From NCBI RefSeq assembly GCF_015477765.1, contig NZ_JADLQQ010000007.1, forward strand, positions 310,001-374,000: a stretch of DNA of 64,000 nt, written 5' to 3'. This DNA is from Nocardia transvalensis. GTDB lineage: Bacteria; Actinomycetota; Actinomycetes; Mycobacteriales; Mycobacteriaceae. Shown one piece after another: positions 1-7,712 of the stretch. The notes beneath the pieces were generated by a model. It was not told the DNA's origin. It saw only the letters and a program-made list of their open reading frames with translations, and ran no database searches. Both the position numbers and the translations under genes were made by a program. Numbering within the stretch: the first letter of the stretch is position 1; each line of letters begins with the position of its first letter.

Positions 1-405
1 CGCCTGCCGCAGCAGCTCCACCTGTTTGTCGGAGTAGCCGGCGGGGTAGGTGACGGCGACATCCGCGGCGGGACTGACCGGATCCAGGAGGTTGCACACG
101 ACCGAGGCGATCATCATCGTCGGTGACCAGACCCGACCCGCGACCGTCACCGTCTCCGGCTGCCGGGCCAGATCCGCGAAATCGGTGATCACGGTACCGA
201 GGGCATGGTCGGCCTCGGCCGCGGTGGCTCCGGACGGGTCGATCGTCACGGCGGTCTTGCGGCTCGATACGGAGGTCCGACCGGCGCCGGTGATCGACGC
301 CGACACGGTATTGATCGCACCGACGCTGATACCCACGCCGGCGACCGCCGTCCTGCTGCTCCGGCGCGGCCGGTGCCCGCCGAGTGGACCGTTCACAACA
401 ACCAT
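1..405 (-). CDS. Hsp70/actin-fold-like protein, N-terminal part (runs off the window)
   Basis: A reading frame opens at the ATG at 405 (minus strand) and stays open to the window edge, giving 135 residues with no stop. After about 20 basic residues comes GVGISVGAINTVS, which looks like the phosphate-1 loop of the Hsp70/actin (ASKHA) fold, where canonical DnaK has GIDLGTTNS. Near residue 120 there is TYPAGYSD, close to the tVPA segment of Hsp70-like proteins. Nocardia and mycobacteria carry many divergent Hsp70-like membrane or secretion-associated proteins. The family assignment is by eye from the N-terminal third only; the rest lies outside. The role is unknown. Confidence 0.55.
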   Translation of the reverse strand, partial: MVVVNGPLGGHRPRRSSRTAVAGVGISVGAINTVSASITGAGRTSVSSRKTAVTIDPSGATAAEADHALGTVITDFADLARQPETVTVAGRVWSPTMMIASVVCNLLDPVSPAADVAVTYPAGYSDKQVELLRQA

Positions 406-586
406 GGGGACTCCCTCGAATCGAGGTACGCCGATCAACTGGTCATACGATCGTTTGCTGAACGGTAGCTGAAGTTGGAACGGTATCGCCAGGGCAGTGT
501 TGCGTGAATCATGTTCGACCTTCAACCGAGGCGTCCGGCATCCGCGCCGTGGTCGGTTCCCGAAATGAGGCGATACGCTGGCCCCG

Positions 587-1213
587 GTGAACGATGCCTC
601 GCCCACGCCGTCACGGCTGACCGCCGTGCTCGACTGGTTGTTCGAACCGCCACGGCCTGCGCTCACCGCCACGGTCTTCCTGATCACCACCGCGACAGGG
701 GTTGCGCAGCTGGCATATCCGGCGTTGTTCGACCACGTGCGGCGCGACCCGAGCCGCATCGATGCCGGGCAGTGGTGGCGGCTGCTCACCGCGATGTTCT
801 TCCAGGACGGGTGGGCGGCCGGGTTGATCTTCAATCTGATGATCCTGCTCGTGTTCGGAGCGATCGCCGAACGAGTCCTCGGCCGCGCCCGGTGGCTGCT
901 GATGTACTTCGGCTGCGGCCTGTTCGGCCAGGCGATGAGCTATTTGTGGCTGCACTCCACCGGTGCGGGCAATTCGATGTGCGTCGCCGGTCTCGTCGGC
1001 GCGCTCACCCTCACCGCACTACGCGCCCCGGACCGCTTCGGGCCGCGCAGGCCGGGCAAGCCCCTCCTCTATGCGGTCCCCGTCCTGGCCGTGGTCGACA
1101 CTGTTCTCCGAGACAACCACGGACTGCCCGTCCTGCTGGGCATGGCGCTGGGCCTGCTGTTGCTGCCGGATCGGTCAGGAATCGAGAAGCCCGGCACCGG
1201 GGACCACGCTTAG
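587..1213 (+). CDS. Rhomboid-family intramembrane serine protease-like protein
   Basis: A 208-residue polytopic membrane protein. The order of motifs fits rhomboids: WWRLLTAMFFQ and IFNLMILL (the helix that usually carries HxxxN, here with only the Asn), then GAGNSMCVAG around residues 127-136 with the probable nucleophile Ser130, then a late His in DNHG (about 178) as the possible dyad partner. At least five hydrophobic helices are visible. The start is GTG; upstream ATGs in this stretch are in other frames. Rhomboids cleave substrates within the lipid bilayer; no substrate can be inferred. The next gene begins 4 bases downstream, so the two may be cotranscribed. Confidence 0.8.
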   Translation: MNDASPTPSRLTAVLDWLFEPPRPALTATVFLITTATGVAQLAYPALFDHVRRDPSRIDAGQWWRLLTAMFFQDGWAAGLIFNLMILLVFGAIAERVLGRARWLLMYFGCGLFGQAMSYLWLHSTGAGNSMCVAGLVGALTLTALRAPDRFGPRRPGKPLLYAVPVLAVVDTVLRDNHGLPVLLGMALGLLLLPDRSGIEKPGTGDHA

Positions 1214-1217
1214 CGTG

Positions 1218-1634
1218 ATGGCCATGGATATCAGCATTCACGCGAGCTTCCTCCCGCACAACGATCCGAAGGCCGCGATCGCCTTCTACCGCGACGTAGT
1301 CGGCTTCGAGGTGCGCAACGACGTCGGATACAACGGGATGCACTGGATCACGGTCGGCCCGGCCGACCAGCCCGAAACGTCGATCGTCCTGTACCCGCCG
1401 GAGGCCAGCCCCGGCCTGACCGACGACGAGCGCCGCACCATCACCGAGATGATGGCCAAGGGCACCTACGCCAGCATCGTCTTGGCCACCAAGGATGTCG
1501 ACGGCGTCTTCGAGCGCCTGCAGGCCCGCGACGCCGAGGTCGTCCAGGAGCCGACCGACCAGCCCTACGGGGTCCGCGACTGCGCCTTCCGCGACCCCGC
1601 GGGCAATATGCTCCGCATCCAGGAACTGCGCTGA
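1218..1634 (+). CDS. VOC (glyoxalase/bleomycin-resistance fold) family protein
   Basis: About 138 residues. The N-terminus (SFLPHNDPKAAIAFYRDVVGFEV) and the C-terminus (YGVRDCAFRDPAGNMLRIQ) are the two halves of a vicinal-oxygen-chelate domain, with the typical late Glu/Gln position occupied by Gln in IQEL. Such proteins bind a metal or small ligand as glyoxalases, dioxygenases or antibiotic-binding proteins; the substrate cannot be read. Starts at GTG 1215, ATG 1218 or ATG 1224 are possible; I chose 1218. It follows the rhomboid gene by 4 bases and ends at a hairpin shared with the convergent phosphotransferase gene. Confidence 0.85.
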   Translation: MAMDISIHASFLPHNDPKAAIAFYRDVVGFEVRNDVGYNGMHWITVGPADQPETSIVLYPPEASPGLTDDERRTITEMMAKGTYASIVLATKDVDGVFERLQARDAEVVQEPTDQPYGVRDCAFRDPAGNMLRIQELR

Positions 1635-1676
1635 CGCCGATGAGGACCGCCGGGAGTGCCGACGGCCCTCGGCGTC
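1633..1676. terminator. Bidirectional hairpin between convergent genes
   Basis: A perfect inverted repeat, GACGCCGA (1633-1640) and TCGGCGTC (1669-1676), fills the gap between the VOC stop and the phosphotransferase stop. There is no T-run, as is common for actinobacterial terminators. The role is inferred from position and symmetry. Confidence 0.5.
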
Positions 1677-1680
1677 CGGG

Positions 1681-2481
1681 CTATGCGTGGATGGCCTGAT
1701 CCAGCAAGGTCCGGTGGCGGATCATCCAGGCCGCGGCGCGGGCCCGCCACGCCAGTGACCACAGCGGTGTGGGGTCGGTCGAATCCGGAGTGATCCCGGC
1801 TTGCGTCGCTTCGGCGGCGCAGTCGCGGATCGCGACCTCGATCATCCGGGTGACCAGTCCCTCTCGATCGGCTGCGGGTAGTTCGTAGCCGTCGAGGAAC
1901 AACCGCAGGTGACGGGCCCGGGTGGGCGCATCGGGCAGTTCGTTGCGGGCGGCGACATCGTCGTCGTGCAACTGGGCGTGCCACCAGGCCGCCGTCGCGA
2001 CCTCGTCGAGGCGGTCGACCGGTCCGGCCAGGGTCCAGTCGATGAATGCCACGGGATGCCCGTCGCGAGCCACCGTGTGCCACGGCCCGGCGTCGCAGTG
2101 CCCGATCACGGCATCGGGACCGTCGCGATGCATCCACCACGGATGCCAGACCGCATTCGCGGGAGGGGTGAAATCGGCTGCGGCGTCGTGGAATTCGCGC
2201 AGCAGCCGACCGGCCTGCCGGACGCCCTCGGCCGACCACGCGTGTGGATGGCCGATGGTGCCGTCGATATAGGTCAGGACCTCGTTCCCGTCGGCGTCGA
2301 AGCCGTCGCCGACCACCCGGGGTGCGCCGGTGAACCCGACCCGTTCCAGGTGACGCAGCAGCGCGTGCACGGTGGTGGTCCACGGTCCGGCCGGACGTCT
2401 GACGGTCCCGCCGGAACGCACGACCCGGCTGGGCCCGCCGTCGGCCGCGGGCAGCGGCTCGACGGATGAATTGGAAGACAT
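1681..2481 (-). CDS. Aminoglycoside/choline-kinase-fold phosphotransferase (APH family)
   Basis: About 266 residues from the ATG at 2481, chosen because GGAGAA lies 5-10 bases upstream; a longer frame opens at 2571 without such a site. The C-terminal lobe carries the Brenner-type catalytic loop VIGHCDAGPWHTV and the metal-binding segment FIDWT. The expected HxDxxxxN reads HCDxxPWH, so the Mg-ligand Asn is replaced by His while the catalytic Asp and the second Asp (IDW) remain. Family members phosphorylate aminoglycosides, macrolides, homoserine or similar alcohols. No resistance context is seen and I do not assign a substrate. Confidence 0.8.
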   Translation of the reverse strand: MSSNSSVEPLPAADGGPSRVVRSGGTVRRPAGPWTTTVHALLRHLERVGFTGAPRVVGDGFDADGNEVLTYIDGTIGHPHAWSAEGVRQAGRLLREFHDAAADFTPPANAVWHPWWMHRDGPDAVIGHCDAGPWHTVARDGHPVAFIDWTLAGPVDRLDEVATAAWWHAQLHDDDVAARNELPDAPTRARHLRLFLDGYELPAADREGLVTRMIEVAIRDCAAEATQAGITPDSTDPTPLWSLAWRARAAAWMIRHRTLLDQAIHA

Positions 2482-2700
2482 TGATTCTCCTCGTACTCGA
2501 CGTGGTATGGAATCGCACCGACGCGAGACGAGAGCCGGGAATGGTGAGAAGTCAGTCCCCGGTGTTCGCACGCATCGGAGCGGTAGCGACTACCTCGTTG
2601 CAGACCATGAAAGCCACGTCTACCTCCTCTACTCGACGGCTCGGCCCACGGTATCGCGAACTGCCGCGCCGACGCGATCGAGTTTCCTGTCACAGCGCAG

Positions 2701-2731
2701 TTGACCTCGACTTCGGTTGAGGTTCTAGGTT
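2701..2731 (+). promoter_or_regulatory. SoxR/MerR-type promoter with 19-bp spacer and operator palindrome
   Basis: A -35 like TTGACC (2701-2706) and a -10 like TAGGTT (2726-2731) are separated by 19 bp, longer than the usual 17. The spacer region contains the near-palindrome ACCTCGACTTCGGTTGAGGT (2704-2723; 8-bp arms, one mismatch). Over-long spacers with the operator between the boxes are the hallmark of MerR-family promoters, and CCTC..GAGG arms are typical of SoxR sites. It lies 41 bases before the start of a flavin split-barrel gene followed by a quinone reductase. No MerR gene is in the window. Confidence 0.65.
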
Positions 2732-2771
2732 TCTGGGCGGAACTACCGATCCCTGTTGTGGAGGACGACCG

Positions 2772-3695
2772 ATGGCAATCGACCCGGATGTGGCGAAAGT
2801 CCTCGCGAATGTGCGTGTCATGGAGCTCAGTACGGTCACCAAGAAGGGGGGCCTGAGCACCAAGCCGATGAGTGCGGTCTGGCTGCCGGAGACCGAGCGG
2901 ATCATCATGACCACGCCGCTCGCATATCCCCAGAAGGTCTACAACATTCGGCGCGACGGCCGGGTGGGGCTGTTCTACTCCGACTTCACCGGCACCGACC
3001 TCGCCGGTGCCGAAGCGGTGCTGGTGCAGGGCACGGCGCAGGCACCCGAGACGGTTGCGGCGCCGCAGGACATTCCTGAGTTCTGGCAGAACGTTTTTCG
3101 CAGGGTGCCCGAGGCTTCCCCGGATTTCGGTTCCGAGGAGTACCGAACCGCCATGGAGTGGTACTACTGGCGGCTGCCGATCGTCGTCACACCGGAGCGC
3201 GTGCATGTGGCCGACGCGGTCGACGCGGGCGGTGCGTGGGAGCCGCCCCTACCGGAGACCGCGGCGATGACGGTGCGGATCGCCGACGCCCTCGCGCGGT
3301 ATCCCACGGCGGTGCTGTGCTCGCGGGACGCGAGCGGGTACCCGTTCTCCGCACGAGTGACCGTCGCGCAGGATGGTGCCGGGCGGCTGCGAGTCGAGCC
3401 GCGTCAGCCCTTCTCCGGCCTCCCCGGTCCGGCGAACCTGTTGTGGCACAGGCACAACGGCCGTTCCGGCGAGATGCACTCGCTGCTGGTGGACGGGACT
3501 CTGACGCAGGACGGATCGGCGTGGGCATTCCTGCCGGAGCGGATACCCGGTCAGCTGGCCTCGGGCCGCGACGAGAGCTCCTACGAGGCCTGGATCGCCG
3601 ACGGACGGCAGCGGACGCACCAGTATCTCGCCAAGCGCGGCCTGCGGCCACCGGAGATCGACTGGGCCGCGCTCACGGCCTTCGCACAGTCCTGA
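2772..3695 (+). CDS. Pyridoxamine-phosphate-oxidase-like split-barrel protein (two-domain)
   Basis: 307 residues. The N-terminal half (LSTVTKKGGLSTKPMSAVWL, later YNIRRDGRVGLFYSDFTG) is a flavin/F420-type split-barrel domain. The second half (TAVLCSRDASGYPFSARVTV, then LLWHRHNGRSGEMHSLLVDG) looks like a degenerate second copy. The start has GGAGG 7 bases upstream. Members bind FMN, F420 or haem and act in redox or detoxification reactions; the cofactor here is not determinable. It sits directly behind the SoxR/MerR-type promoter and 19 bases before a quinone reductase gene, which suggests a role in handling redox-active compounds. Confidence 0.8.
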   Translation: MAIDPDVAKVLANVRVMELSTVTKKGGLSTKPMSAVWLPETERIIMTTPLAYPQKVYNIRRDGRVGLFYSDFTGTDLAGAEAVLVQGTAQAPETVAAPQDIPEFWQNVFRRVPEASPDFGSEEYRTAMEWYYWRLPIVVTPERVHVADAVDAGGAWEPPLPETAAMTVRIADALARYPTAVLCSRDASGYPFSARVTVAQDGAGRLRVEPRQPFSGLPGPANLLWHRHNGRSGEMHSLLVDGTLTQDGSAWAFLPERIPGQLASGRDESSYEAWIADGRQRTHQYLAKRGLRPPEIDWAALTAFAQS

Positions 3696-3714
3696 CAACC
3701 GAAAGGAATCCCGA

Positions 3715-4623
3715 ATGAAGGCCGTCGTTTTCGAGGAATACGGGCCGCCGGAGGTGCTGCGGATCGTCGATCTCGCCACGCCGAACCCGGAACCCGGTCA
3801 AGTGCGTGTACGGGTCCACGCCAGTGGCGTCCAGCCGTTCGATACGGGGGTCCGCCAGGGCTGGCCCGGCTTCCCCGTGACCTTTCCGGCGCAGATCGGC
3901 AACGAGTTCGCCGGTGTCGTGGACGCCGTCGGGCCCGATGTCACCGAATTCGTGCCCGGCGACGAGGTCCTGGGCTGGGTGTTCATGGCCGGATTGGCGG
4001 AGTACGTGGTGGTCGGCACCGATGCGGTGGTCCCGAAGCCGCAGACCATGCCTTGGGAGGTCGCGGGATCGCTGTCCGCATCCGGGCAGACCGCCTACAC
4101 CGCGCTGCACGAATTGGGTGTCGGTCAAGGAGATACGGTGCTGGTCCACGCGGCCGCCGGTGGTGTCGGCACGGTCGCGGTGCAGCTCGCCAGGGCGTGG
4201 GGAGCCACAGTGCTCGGCACCGCGAGCCCCGCCAACCACTCCTATCTCCAGGAATTAGGGGCGATGCCGGTGGCCTACGGGGAGGGCCTGATCGAGCGAG
4301 TGCGACAGATCGCACCGCAGGGCGTGGACGCCGTGGTCGACGGTGCGGGCGGCCGGGCGCTACGGGATTCGATCGAACTCGTCGAAAACGCCGACCGGAT
4401 AGGAACTCTCGTCGACCATGCGCTCGCCGAACAGCTGGGCGCGCGCAGCATCCGGGCCCAGCGCTCCGCGTCACGTCTGGCGGAACTGGTCCGGCTCTGG
4501 GAGCGGGGCAGCCTGCGAGTGCATGTGCGCGCGACCTACCCGCTCGATCGGGCCGCCGAAGCCCATCGCGACGTGGAGCGAGGCCACGGTCGGGGCAAGG
4601 TCGCCGTCGTGGTCCGGGACTGA
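3715..4623 (+). CDS. NADPH:quinone reductase-like medium-chain dehydrogenase/reductase
   Basis: 302 residues, the usual size for zinc-free quinone oxidoreductases. The N-terminal GroES-like domain has MKAVVFEEYGPPEVL and IGNEFAGVVDAVG. The Rossmann domain has VLVHAAAGGVGTVAVQLARAWGA near residues 140-165 for NADP(H). No zinc-ligand cysteines are present. The C-terminus (YPLDRAAEAHRDVERGHGRGKVAVVV) is typical. The enzyme probably reduces quinones or enones. It follows the split-barrel gene by 19 bases with AAAGGA as ribosome binding site, so both should share the SoxR-like promoter. A short GACCC/GGGTC hairpin lies at the convergent 3' end. Confidence 0.9.
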   Translation: MKAVVFEEYGPPEVLRIVDLATPNPEPGQVRVRVHASGVQPFDTGVRQGWPGFPVTFPAQIGNEFAGVVDAVGPDVTEFVPGDEVLGWVFMAGLAEYVVVGTDAVVPKPQTMPWEVAGSLSASGQTAYTALHELGVGQGDTVLVHAAAGGVGTVAVQLARAWGATVLGTASPANHSYLQELGAMPVAYGEGLIERVRQIAPQGVDAVVDGAGGRALRDSIELVENADRIGTLVDHALAEQLGARSIRAQRSASRLAELVRLWERGSLRVHVRATYPLDRAAEAHRDVERGHGRGKVAVVVRD

Positions 4624-4643
4624 CGGAGACCCGCTCGTGTGGG

Positions 4644-5150
4644 TCAGGCGGGGTGGCCGGGGGTGAGGTGGGCGACGGCGCTGTAGCGCAGGGCGGTGGG
4701 GTTGTTGCCGCGGAGCTTGCCGGTGATGGGTTCCAGGACGATGCCGACGTGGTCGCCGAAGTCGTGGCGATGCTTGATCTTTCCGGTGAACCAGGCGGGG
4801 GTGGCGGCGAGAATGGGCAGACCGTTGGGCCCGGGGTGCCACTCGCAGTGGGCGAATTTGTCGACGCCGTCACCGCTTTCGGAACCGAACAGGCGGGCCA
4901 GGGGCAGCTGCCGGGAGTCGAGCAGGTGGACCGCCAGCGAATCCGCCTCGCTGGCGACCCGGAAGGTGTTGTTGGTCTTCGATAATCCGACCAGGTAGCG
5001 GGGCGGGTCGATGCTCACCTGACTCGAGAAACCGACCAGACAGCCCGCGCGGCGACCGCCGGCCTCGGTGGTGACCACGACTACGGGGTAGTCGGCGGCC
5101 GCGACGAACTGGTCGAAGTACGCGTGGCTCGGTGCGGTATCGCCGGGCAT
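4644..5150 (-). CDS. Flavin reductase domain / FMN-binding split-barrel protein
   Basis: About 168 residues from the ATG at 5150, which has GGAGGAG 4-10 bases upstream; a longer frame to 5201 lacks this. The fold is visible in YPVVVVTTEAGGRRAGCLVGFSSQVSIDPPRYLVGLSKTNNT, the signature of the HpaC/flavin-reductase-like family that uses NAD(P)H to reduce FMN or FAD for partner monooxygenases. A conserved His in FAHCEWHPG and the C-terminal beta strands follow. No partner oxygenase is adjacent, so its physiological acceptor is unknown. It converges on the quinone reductase gene. Confidence 0.85.
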   Translation of the reverse strand: MPGDTAPSHAYFDQFVAAADYPVVVVTTEAGGRRAGCLVGFSSQVSIDPPRYLVGLSKTNNTFRVASEADSLAVHLLDSRQLPLARLFGSESGDGVDKFAHCEWHPGPNGLPILAATPAWFTGKIKHRHDFGDHVGIVLEPITGKLRGNNPTALRYSAVAHLTPGHPA

Positions 5151-5298
5151 TGCTTCTCCTCCGGATCTCGGTCCGAGTCTGCCGACGGGCAACTCGATCA
5201 TGATGCACGGTTTCCTCGACGCTGGGAAGCCGGTGTTTCACTCGCATGGACACGACCTCGCCGGGTATCACCGCACCTGCGACGAGAGGAGTGTGTCG

Positions 5299-6312
5299 AT
5301 GCGGTTGCGACGCAGCACGCCGTACGGGCCCGGCCTGCGCCGAGTCCGGCGCGGGCGTGGTTTCTCCTATATCGATGCCGACGGTGTGCCGGTCACCGAT
5401 CCCGAGACGTCGCAGCGCATCCACGGCCTGGCGATACCCCCTGCTTGGCGCAAGGTGTGGATCTGTCCGTATCCGAATGGTCACATTCAAGCGGTGGGCG
5501 TGGACTCCGCAGGTCGCCGCCAATACCTCTACCATCAGCAGTGGCGCAGGGAACGCGACGAGGAGAAGTTCGATCGGGTGCTCGAGCTGGCCGCGCGGCT
5601 GCCGCAGCTCCGGGAACGGATCGATGCGGATCTGCGGCTTCCGGGGCTGGATCGCGCTCGCATCGAAGCCGTCGCGATCGGTTTGCTGGACCGCGGTGTC
5701 TTCCGGATCGGCGGCGAGGAATACGCCGAGGAGAACGGCACCCGCGGCGTGGCGACGCTGCTGCGCGAGCAGGTGCGCGTCTCCGGCGACGAGATGCTGT
5801 TCGACTACCCGGCCAAGGGTGGCATCCGGCGGCGGGTGCGGGTGCGTGAGCCGCAGCTGGCGCGGGCGGTGCGGAGCTTGAAACGCACGCGCTCGCCGAA
5901 CGGACGGCTGCTGGCGTATCGGAACGGCTCCGGCTATCGCGAACTGCACGCCGATGACATCAATGCCCGGTTCAAGGAATTGGTCGGCGGCGAGTGCACT
6001 GCGAAGGATCTGCGCACCTGGCAGGCGACCGTGCTGGCGGCGGCCGAATTCGCGGGGATCGAGCGCCCGAGTTCCCAGCGCGGTCGCAAGAGCGCGGTGC
6101 GGCAGGTGATGGCGGAGGTCGCCGCTGCCCTCGGCAATACGCCCGATGTGGCGCGCAACTCCTATGTCGACCCGCGCGTCGTCACCGCTTTCGAACAAGG
6201 GCAGACGATCGCCTCGGCGTTGCCTCGCGCACGGCGGGCCGGTTCCGACGACGAGCGTCAGGCGATCGTGGAGCGAGCGGTCATCCGGTTGTTGCGCACC
6301 GCGTCGCGGTAG
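5299..6312 (+). CDS. DNA topoisomerase IB (poxvirus/bacterial type)
   Basis: 337 residues. The N-terminal domain has GPGLRRVRRGRGFSYID and IPPAWRKVWICPYPNGHIQAVG, typical of bacterial TopIB. The catalytic domain shows YRNGSGYREL, KDLRTWQAT with one catalytic Arg, and ARNSYVDPRV, where the Tyr (about residue 288) should form the 3'-phosphotyrosine bond. The enzyme relaxes supercoils by nicking and rejoining one strand without ATP. The start at 5299 has AGAGGA 8 bases upstream; GTG 5293 is also possible. It is common in actinobacteria, where it is non-essential. It shows no functional link to its neighbours. Confidence 0.93.
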   Translation: MRLRRSTPYGPGLRRVRRGRGFSYIDADGVPVTDPETSQRIHGLAIPPAWRKVWICPYPNGHIQAVGVDSAGRRQYLYHQQWRRERDEEKFDRVLELAARLPQLRERIDADLRLPGLDRARIEAVAIGLLDRGVFRIGGEEYAEENGTRGVATLLREQVRVSGDEMLFDYPAKGGIRRRVRVREPQLARAVRSLKRTRSPNGRLLAYRNGSGYRELHADDINARFKELVGGECTAKDLRTWQATVLAAAEFAGIERPSSQRGRKSAVRQVMAEVAAALGNTPDVARNSYVDPRVVTAFEQGQTIASALPRARRAGSDDERQAIVERAVIRLLRTASR

Positions 6313-6364
6313 TCGCCGGTGAATCGGCGATGTTTGTCGCCACGCGCTCGGGTATCCGGAGATC

Positions 6365-7711
6365 ATGACCCAGATCGACGATTTGGCCAGGACCCGTTCC
6401 GAAACGATCGCGACCAGTGACGCCGATCCGGTCGGCGTCATCGGTTCCGCCCGGGCCGCACAGGCGGACTGGGCGAGCACGCCCGCGACAGCCCGCGCAG
6501 AGGTGCTGAGCGCGGGCGCGGCCGCAGTCCGCGAGCATGCCGACGAGTTGGCCGTCACGCTCGAGCGCGAAACCGGGCGACCCGCCGCGACCGGACGCGA
6601 GGGCGTGCTGGCGGGTGCGGGCACCCTGGAGCAGTATGCCGAGCTGGGCCCGGTGCACCGCGGGCGCGCCCTGCAGGGTAATTGGGGCGCAACGGATTTC
6701 ATGATTCCGCAGGCGCGGGGCGTGGTGGTCGCGCTCACGCCGTGGAACGATCCGGTCGCCATCGCCGCGGGTCTGCTGGGAGCCGCGCTGGCCACCGGGA
6801 ATACCGTGGTGCACAAGCCGAGCGAACGCTGCCCGGAGACGGGACGGCTGCTGGGCCGATTGCTCGCCGAGCGGTGTCCGGCCGATGTGCTGCAGACGAT
6901 TTCGGGAGACGGCCGCGTCGGTGCGGCGCTGGCCGGGACGCCCGGGGTGGACGTCGTCGCGCATGTCGGCGGCACCATGACCGGTCGCAGTATTGCCGCC
7001 GCGGCCGCGCGGACGGGCGCGAAGGTCCTGCTGGAGAACGGCGGCAACGATCCGCTGATCGTCGATGCGGACGTGGACCCGGTGTGGGCGGCCGAGCAGG
7101 CGGCGATCGGGGCATTCACCAATGCGGGGCAGATCTGTACCTCGGTGGAGCGAATCTACGTGCACCGCACGATCGCCGACGAATTCGTGCCCGCGCTGTG
7201 CGAGCAGGCCGAACGGTGGAATGCGGATCCGCAGCCACTGGTGGACGACCGACTGCGGGCCGACGTGCACGCGCAGGTGTCCGAGGCGCTGTCGCAGGGC
7301 GCGAAAGCCCTTGTCGGCGGGCGTATTCCGGACGACCCCGGCAGCGGGTATCCGGCGACGGTTTTGACCGACTGCACGCCGGCGATGCGGGTCCTGCGCG
7401 AAGAGACGTTCGGCCCCATCGCACCCGTCCGCGTGGTCGCCGATTTCCCGACGGGGCTGGCGGAGGCGTGCGATGACGAATACGGGTTGGCCGCAACGGT
7501 TCTCACCAACTCCATGGAGCACGCCCAGCAGGCGTGGCGGGCGTTGCCGGTGGGAACGGTGAAGATCAATGCCGTGTTCGGCGGTGCGCCCGGCGGTGCC
7601 GCGCAGCCGCGCCGGCTGTCGGGGACCGGCTTCGGTTACGGGCCCGAACTCCTCGACGAGATGACGACGGTGAAGGTCGTGCATCTGGAGGCCGCGCCGC
7701 ATCGCCGCTGA
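6365..7711 (+). CDS. NAD(P)-dependent aldehyde dehydrogenase
   Basis: 448 residues, slightly short for the ~480-residue family. Landmarks: TPWNDPVAIAAG (cofactor-binding TPWN), GNTVVHKPSE (cofactor-binding Lys), LLENGGNDPLIV (general-base Glu, where the usual ELGGK reads ENGGN), NAGQICTSVERIYV (catalytic Cys), and EETFGPIAPV near the C-terminus. It oxidises an aldehyde to the acid. The N-terminus is short, which fits a succinate-semialdehyde or benzaldehyde-type member, but the substrate cannot be told. It is monocistronic as far as seen: topoisomerase upstream and a convergent gene 1 base downstream. Confidence 0.9.
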   Translation: MTQIDDLARTRSETIATSDADPVGVIGSARAAQADWASTPATARAEVLSAGAAAVREHADELAVTLERETGRPAATGREGVLAGAGTLEQYAELGPVHRGRALQGNWGATDFMIPQARGVVVALTPWNDPVAIAAGLLGAALATGNTVVHKPSERCPETGRLLGRLLAERCPADVLQTISGDGRVGAALAGTPGVDVVAHVGGTMTGRSIAAAAARTGAKVLLENGGNDPLIVDADVDPVWAAEQAAIGAFTNAGQICTSVERIYVHRTIADEFVPALCEQAERWNADPQPLVDDRLRADVHAQVSEALSQGAKALVGGRIPDDPGSGYPATVLTDCTPAMRVLREETFGPIAPVRVVADFPTGLAEACDDEYGLAATVLTNSMEHAQQAWRALPVGTVKINAVFGGAPGGAAQPRRLSGTGFGYGPELLDEMTTVKVVHLEAAPHRR

Positions 7712-7712
7712 C

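Noticed and set aside
4870..7122. A 750-residue antisense frame across the topoisomerase and aldehyde dehydrogenase genes
   Set aside because: Both genes on the plus strand are unmistakable, and the antisense product is low-complexity without motifs.
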